DNA from: Epichloe hybrida
Taxonomy: Eukaryota > Ascomycota > Sordariomycetes > Hypocreales > Clavicipitaceae
Length of the DNA stretch: 64,000 nt
NCBI GenBank assembly: GCA_019022495.1
Contig: JAFEKR010000001.1
Coordinates: forward strand, 7,192,001 to 7,256,000
Reading direction: 5' to 3'
Numbering within the stretch: position 1 is the stretch's first letter; each line of letters starts with the position of its first letter. Below are positions 57,179-64,000 of the stretch, piece by piece. The position numbers were made by a program, and so were the translations under genes. The notes under the pieces were generated by a model. It was not told where the DNA came from. It ran no database searches and was given only the letters and a program-made list of their open reading frames with translations.

Positions 57179-58899
57179 CGATTTGAGCTGGACGGATGCA
57201 TGACTCGAGTGTCTGGTTTGTGATTCTTGGAAGCAAGCGAGCACAATAGAATTTTAAAGGGTCAAGTTTTCTGGAAATTTTTTTTTGCCCTTGCAGGTGC
57301 TGTGGCTTTTTGGGTGGAGTGGTGTGGAGCCATTTTGTGTTGCCCGATGGCGGATACAGCGTCTATGACAAATGAATCTGCACCCACAACCGTATTAGGG
57401 GAGCTAAAGATACACATCGCTAAACGCGATAATTTATAACAAAAGCATATAATCTATAATATAATAGCTTTCTCTATAAAAAAGGAGCTTTTATCCTTCT
57501 ATTTATATAATAGAGTAATAGCTTTAATTTAATCCTTTTCTAACCTTCTTTATCCTACTAGGGGATATCTTTTAAGTCACATGCCTAGCGCATAATAGTT
57601 ATAAGCCTAGAAGGTACATGCCTATAACTTCCACTAAGTCCCTTATATATAAGATATATATATGTACTATGCCTTACTTACTAATAACGCTTATAATAGA
57701 TATAATAACCTCTTACTATCTAAGTCTTAAGACTAATATTAAGCTAGTCTTATCTAATAAATAGGAAGAGTAGTATAAAGCATTAAAGCAAGCTACCTAA
57801 AGCTAAGAGATCTAGGAAAGGGTTAATCCCTAGCTCCTAGAGCTTAACTCTAACTATTTAGAAGAGCCCTTTACTATTACACTAGAGTTATATAAAGCTC
57901 TTATTATAAAGAACTAAGGAAGTAATGCTATAAAGCTTACTTTCTAAGAGGCTTTTTCCTTTTTATCTTATAAGTTTATATCTAAGTACTAAGTATATAA
58001 AGCAATAAAGTCCTAAGAAAGGACTATTAGAACTTAGATTATAAGCACTATTAATCCTAATACTTATACTATAGTAATTAATAAGATTAAAGAAAGTAAT
58101 ATAAATAATAAGAAGCTTACTCTTTGCTAAATCTCTATTAAGCTTAAAAAGAGGTTTTCTCCTAGGTAGGTGATTATTAAATTAGAGATATTAGCTAAGT
58201 ATATAGCTTACCTTACTAATATTAAACGCGCTAATGTTTAATTTAAGCATTAGATTAAGTAGTAAGGAAAGCTATACTAGAAAGCATTAATACATAAGAT
58301 TAATAAGGTTTAGGGTTCTAATATAATTCGCAACTTTATTATAGCTATTAGTATATGCTTTAACCCTAAATAGGCAAAAACCAAGATTATATAACTAGTA
58401 TAGACTTCTAATTCTCTTCCTAAAGAAGTAACCCTTTAAGGCATTACCTCTAAGTACACTAGATATTATAGGGTAACTTAAGCTATAAGCTTTACCTCTA
58501 GAAAAGGAAGCTATATAATAACTCTTAGGGATTACTTAAACTAAGAAAAAGAGAAACTATAAGGCTAAAAGAATAATAACCTAAAGAAGTACCCTTATTA
58601 TATAGGAAAGGCACTAAATACGCACTTTTAGTCTCCCTAAGTATACTAAAGCTTATACTATATAGTAACTAGTAAAAAGGTTCTAGGGTTTAAGCCCTTT
58701 ATAAAGGTTAACTATAAAAAGGTTAAGGAACGCTATAAAAGCGCTAAATAGAAGAACCTATGCTTTAAGGTTATAAAGGATAGGTAAATAGTAAAAGGCA
58801 TTAAGGATTATAAAGGAGAAAAGTTACCTAGTGCTATTATAGTAGTAATTATTAACCTAAAGATTCTTAAGAGTATTTCTCTAGCTTAAGGAAGCTATA

Positions 58900-61800
58900 T
58901 AATGCTTAAGAACGCAAAATATACACTCTCTAAGAGCACTCTCTTTAATAACTATAGTGCTTTATATATTATAAATAATATTAGTTACTTTAAACTAGGA
59001 ACCTTTAAGGAAATATTTAATAATTACCTTAAAGCAGGAATAACCTTATTCTAGATTACTAGAAAAGGTACTTATGTAATTAAGAATATTTTTAATAGGC
59101 TAAAGGGAAACCTTATAGAAAGCCTTACTTTATAGAATATTACACTTATTCCTAGGTTTTATATAAATATTATATTAGAGAGCCTTCTTTAAAAGAAAGG
59201 CATTTAGTATTATAAAGTAAACTACTCTTTGTGTATTAGACCCTTTTATAAGAGCTTATTATTAGTAAAGCTTTAGAGAAAGCATAATATTATATTCCTT
59301 TAATATAAGCCTCTTTCTTCTTATAAGAGTCCTAACTAAGTAGTGAATTTATTTATACTACTAGTAATATTCTTAATAATTAATTTAAAAGCATATAATA
59401 ACACGCTACGCTTATAACGCGGTTACCTAAGCAAAGAACCACGCCCTATATATATAGACCCTAAAGAACTTTAGCATTTATATTCTAGGCACCTTAGTAA
59501 GGATACTTTAGCTAAGAGTTACACTTATATAAGGGGAGTGTAATTACATAGAACTAAGCGAAGAGACTATAAGATATGTTCTCTAGTTTACGCTTACTAA
59601 GTTATTTTAAGAAAACCACTAGAATATGTATTTCTAAGGCTATTTTAGAGAATCTATTAGGATCTTTAAGACTATAAGCCTAGTTATAATAGTATAAACT
59701 AGCTAATGGTTATAAAAGATAAGTTCTTAGGCATAATTTATATTTATATATTACCTAATAAATTATAGGTAATAGTATTTAACGTATTAATCTTTCTTAG
59801 GCATAATTTATATTTATATATTACCTAATAAATTATAGGTAATAGTATTTAACGTATTAATCTATATTAAATAATGGATTATAAGGTAATTTAGATTATT
59901 AATTACAAAGATTAGGTAAGATTATAAAGGAGCTGTTATTAGTTAATTTAGTAATATAATCTTTTAGACGTAGGCACGCTTATAAGGTATTAATCTTAAG
60001 CTTACGCCCCTATACACTTATAAACCTAATAGAGTTATAGAGAGGGCAAGGTAAATAATTATATTATAATTAAATATAATACTTATAGGCGTATAGCTTT
60101 CACTGAACTTATAGTTAGAGAGCATATAAGCAGTAGTGTACCTATATAATATAAGTCCTATTTAATAATCTAGGTAGAAAACACTATTAGAAACCCTAGA
60201 AATCTAGTTCTAAGATAATGCTTAACTTCTAATTAGGGAGACTATAGCTAACTTAAGGCTAGATTAAAGCGGATTACATGTATATAGCTACTGCGCTTAT
60301 TCTCTTTAGAGGGATTATAAGGCTAATAAACATAAATGGTTTTATAAGACTAATCCTAGGGGTTATATTAGATATCTTATTAGGTACTTTACCTCTAATA
60401 TATATTGTATCTAGATTCTAAGACTAGGAAAAGTTATAATAACAAGGAATGTTATATTTAATAAGTTAATTTTTTATAATCTAATAAAGAAGAGCGTAAT
60501 AGAGCTATTAATTAATAAGCTTAAGGTATATTTCTAATCCCTTAAAATTAATACTAAATTAGATAAAGAATTAAATCTCTTCCTTACGCTAACTTTAGTT
60601 AAACTATAATAAGATTAAACTAAGAGTTTAAACTTAGGGGTAAAAGCTTTATAAATATCTTAATAAAAGGAAAGAGAAGCTATATACCTTAATAAGCAAA
60701 TTAGACTCTAAATACCTTAGCTATTACTAGATCTAATAATTAGAGAGTAAGAGACTCTTAATCTAGAAGCTTAGTAAAGTAAGAAGAAGTAAAACGCTTT
60801 AGATTTACATGCTTAAGAGAGTAATATAATAATAGATTTAATAAGTAGTAAGCGGGATGCTACTATAAGGGCTTAGGAGAGCTAATGTCCTTATAAGGTT
60901 CTAGAACACTAAGTATATAATGCTAAGGACTAAGTTATTAATAACTTAATAGGTAATAAACCGCCTAAGCTAGAAAAAGAAGTAAAGAAAAACTAGTAAT
61001 AAGATAAACCTATAGGAGTAAATACTAGACTAGCTACCTACGTAAAAGGCTTAAGGGAATTACTAGCTATATAGTTAGAAATCACAGAGAGTCTTAGAAT
61101 AATAATATAAGAAAGTATATAAATAAGCTTAAGGTTATAAATAAAGAGAGCTTAAGGTAATATTCCTTCTTACGCTTAACTAATAAGGAGGAAGAAGAAA
61201 GGACCTAATAAAGCTCTTATTAATAGCCTCTAGGACCTAAAGGATCTCTTTACTAAATTTAGGAAGACTAAGGAAGGAGATCCTTATAAGCTCTTTCTAG
61301 GAGATTAGGATTTTAAGAGCTATAAAACGGGTTTTTTAGTGATTAACGCGTATTATAATAAAGAAAACAAATCACACCTTAACCTAAAGAGAAAGGCAGG
61401 GACTGTTTATTAATCTAATCTTACTAAACCTTTAAAGTTATAGAAAAAGGCAAAGGATTATCTATTTAGAGAGAAATAGTTAAAGCAATAAATAAAGAGA
61501 TTAATAAGCTAAAGGAATAAGGAACGTAGTGGTAAATAAAGCGTTCTGCGGCACAATCAAAGCCATTGCCATTAAAATAGGTGTTTTCTTATAAGTTTAA
61601 TAAGAAGGGGATGTTAATCCGTTATAAAGCGTAATTATACGTGCGCGGAGACCTCTAAGATATCTTTACAATCAAACGAACCTATGCTACAACGCTTGCC
61701 ACTTACGCGTTCTATATATTTATAGCTCTAGTTACTAGGTTTAATCTAGAGACTAGGTAGTATAATGTTAAGAATGCCTTCCTTTATGTAAAATATAAAA

Positions 61801-63048
61801 AGGATAGAATACCTATAACTTATAAACTTCCTAAAGGTTTTATAATCCTTAGAGAATACGTGAAATTACTTAAGGCCCTCTATAGATTAAGGGACTCTTT
61901 ATAACTATAGTTTAAGGAATTAAGTAAATCTCTTATAAAGCTTAGGCTTAAATTAAGCAAAGAAAAGCCCTGCTTATTCTATATAAAAGATTAGACTGTT
62001 TTTCTTGTATTCTTTATAGACAATATTCTTATAGCGTTTCATAAGGATAATAAAGGCATTACTAACCGCATTTCTAAGGGCCTAAAGGAGGCGTATAAAT
62101 TAGATAAAAAAGGTAAAGTAGGATTCTTCCTAGGGATCTAGATTATTAGAGACTAAGAATAACAAAAGGTGTATCTTAGTTATAAGGCATATATTAACAA
62201 GATTAGGGAAAAATTTAGGTAAGTAGGAAAAGGCACTTTCCTTACTATACTAATCCTAGTAGTAAAGTATTATAAGTTTAAGGGTAAAGCTAAGAAGTAA
62301 GTAATAAAGGTTTACTAAGAAAAGATTAGATTAATCCTATATACTATAATTATAATTAGACCTAACGTTACTTTTGCAGCGGCGAAGTTATTATAATACC
62401 TTATAAATCTAGGACTAGAGTATATAAAGGCAGTAAACTAAGCTATCTGCTACTTACTTATTATAAATAAACTCATGCTATACTATAGTATAATTACTAA
62501 ACTTTAAGCTCTTTAAATCTTAAGTAATACCTCCTTTATAAATAATCTTAAGACTTATAAATTATTATAAGAATACTTAATTACTCTCTTTAGTAAACTA
62601 ATTATCTAGAAAGCTACGCGCTAAATAATAGTAACTATATTTATAATAGAGGCTAAATTACTTACTTTATAATAGGTAGTAAAGGAGACTATAAGTCTAT
62701 AGTGCTTATTTAGAGATATTAAATTTAATACCTATAAAGATTAGGTTATTAATTATAATAATTAACAAATAATTTAACTTATACTTAACAAGAGCAAATA
62801 ATTAAATACTTAACTATATTATGTTAATATTTATAATATGTGGTTAAAGTAAGAATTTAAGAAAGGAAGCTTTAAAATCACATATTTGCCTATAGAAAAG
62901 ATACCTGCTAATAGATTTACAAAGGCGTTAAATTATTAGCACTTTAAACGCTTTAGATCTATGCTTAGTCTTATAGATTTATATATAATATATAATATTT
63001 AAAGCGCATAGGTTACGAAGGAATCATAGGCATATTAACGAGGGGGTA
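58900..63048 (+). mobile_element. Inactivated Ty1/copia LTR retrotransposon (RIP-mutated)
   Basis: Plus-strand translation gives a copia pol order with many stops. A protease-like site lies at about 58,950 (FNNYSALYIINN). The GAG-pre-integrase motif at about 59,470-59,520 reads HLYSRHLSKDTLAK. An integrase-core fragment lies near 59,730, and the integrase end near 60,430 has KVIITRNVIFNK. The reverse transcriptase at about 61,740-61,920 has YNVKNAFLYV, KLPKGF and LLKALYRLRDSL. The RNase H region near 62,370 has RPNVTFAAAKLL, and the copia C-terminus near 62,890 has LPIEKIPANRFTKALNY. Stops sit where Gln or Trp codons are usual (TAA, TAG), as RIP produces. A purine tract AGGGGG at 63,041-63,046 could be the polypurine tract, with a 3' LTR after it. 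No matching 5' LTR was found by eye. Gag is not resolved. Confidence 0.85.
59724..59863 (+). repeat. Exact 70-bp tandem duplication inside the copia integrase region
   Basis: Positions 59,724-59,793 and 59,794-59,863 are identical over 70 bases, starting TTCTTAGGCATAATTTATAT and ending AACGTATTAATCT. The flanking bases differ, so the duplication is exactly two units. 70 is not a multiple of three. Confidence 0.95.
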
Positions 63049-64000
63049 TGAAATTAATTACCCTAGAAATATATAAAGGCCCCCTCCTTAGTAAGCAAAG
63101 CGCTACTAAGGCAAATAGAATTAATAAAATAAAGACTCTAAAACACTATTACATAAAAACACGCGTACAAACGCTATACTAGATAAAGGAAATAAACTTA
63201 TATAAGGAGGTAAATAACCTCCTTAAGTTAGGCTATTACTATAGTTACCTTCTCCTTAACTACTACTAAAGAGCCCTTAGTAGTATCCTTAGCCCTAATG
63301 CTTAGATTAATAACCTTACTATATACGGAATCTAGCTCTATAATAAGTTCTAATTAGAGTTATAGCGCCTTATAGCACTGCTTTACTATCTACGCGTATA
63401 TAAGTAAATAATTAGGGAAAATTATAATTAGAAGTGCCTTACCTTAGTGTCTTTATCTAGTACTAATAATATCCGCTTAGCAAGGGGAATATAAGTATTA
63501 TATAAAGGCAGGTAATAGTAATTACTAACCTTATATAAGTAATATCTCTAAGATTATCTAGACCTAACCTTAAAGTAATAACCTAAGCTACTCTTACTTA
63601 TAAGGCTTACTTAAACACACTCTTTATAGGGAATATTACGCTTAGGACCTTAAGGAGTAAGTAATTTAGGCTATACTATTAGTATATACTAGAGAGAAAG
63701 GGAAAGTATAGTATTAATAGGTTATTTTTATAAAGTTTACAGAGGATTATACCTTAAGCATTCTCCCCTTACCTAGGCCCTTATAGGATATAAGGTTTAT
63801 AGAGAAGTATGCTTAGGGTATTCTCCTTACTTCTCCTTAGGAGATAATAACTTACTAGCAAGTAGCTTAGCACTAATTAGTAAAGAATTACTAATAGGTA
63901 GCTTAGACCTAGCTAGGGGAGGTAAAGAATTATTATAAGTTACACTAAGGCTTAGATAAGAATATATAGCTAAATTAGCTATAATATAAGTAATTCGCTA

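Larger units (their letters stand above)
57430..64000. repeat. RIP-mutated AT-rich island 2 (continues past right edge)
   Basis: The second TpA-rich, CpA/TpG-poor island begins near 57,430, about 250 bp beyond tRNA-Lys, and reaches the window end. CpG, CpC and CpT remain (for example many ACGC and GCGC strings), so the loss is specific to CpA. That points to RIP rather than simple methyl-CpG decay. Most of it is a Ty1/copia element; the last 950 bp (after about 63,050) could be its LTR or another repeat. Confidence 0.88.

Overview
The window comes from a filamentous ascomycete (Pezizomycotina), most likely a sordariomycete and perhaps Hypocreales. The evidence is intron-bearing genes with short GT...AG introns (about 50-170 bp), the protein families present, tRNA genes in the nuclear style, and two long AT-rich islands with the mark of repeat-induced point mutation (RIP). 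The lineage below class level is an inference from general family resemblance. Exon joins below were built by hand from splice signals, reading frame and fit to family consensus. Every join given keeps the frame.

Layout. 1-1,291: the 5' part of the NAD+ synthetase gene, cut by the left edge. 1.7-2.6 kb: a frameshifted relic of a zinc-cluster transcription factor. 2.7-20 kb: a dense housekeeping block with a D-2-hydroxyacid dehydrogenase, alpha-actinin, mitoribosomal bL19m in a head-to-head pair with an uncharacterised mitochondrial-type protein, cysteine synthase head-to-head with enoyl-CoA hydratase, a RING/ZZ/SH3 protein, and an alternative NADH dehydrogenase. 20.4-28 kb: tRNA-Val(CAC), an uncharacterised membrane protein and a large disordered protein. 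27.9-33.6 kb: 5.7 kb with no gene I can support. 33.6-34.1 kb: CGR1. 34.3-38.8 kb: RIP island 1, repeat family unknown. 39.3-55.6 kb: a second housekeeping block with a GH47 mannosidase, a J-domain protein, VDAC porin, asparagine synthetase, UBC9, PEX19, an uncharacterised protein and an ABC1-family kinase (MCP2-like). 56.1-57.2 kb: tRNA-Val(AAC) and an intron-containing tRNA-Lys(CTT). 57.4-64 kb: RIP island 2, which holds a Ty1/copia element with recognisable protease, integrase, reverse transcriptase and RNase H remnants.

How the genes relate. This is ordinary chromosomal context, not a secondary-metabolite or defence cluster. Mitochondrial functions are over-represented: bL19m, the 397-aa partner, enoyl-CoA hydratase, NADH dehydrogenase, VDAC, the ABC1-family kinase, and probably the D-2-hydroxyacid dehydrogenase and J-domain protein. 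Several genes sit in divergent pairs with short shared promoters. I found no clear case of a new multi-gene system. The best leads are the RIP islands and their internal 70-bp exact duplication, an intergenic 9-mer (TACGGAGTA) far above chance, the bL19m partner gene, and the RING-3xZZ-SH3 protein.
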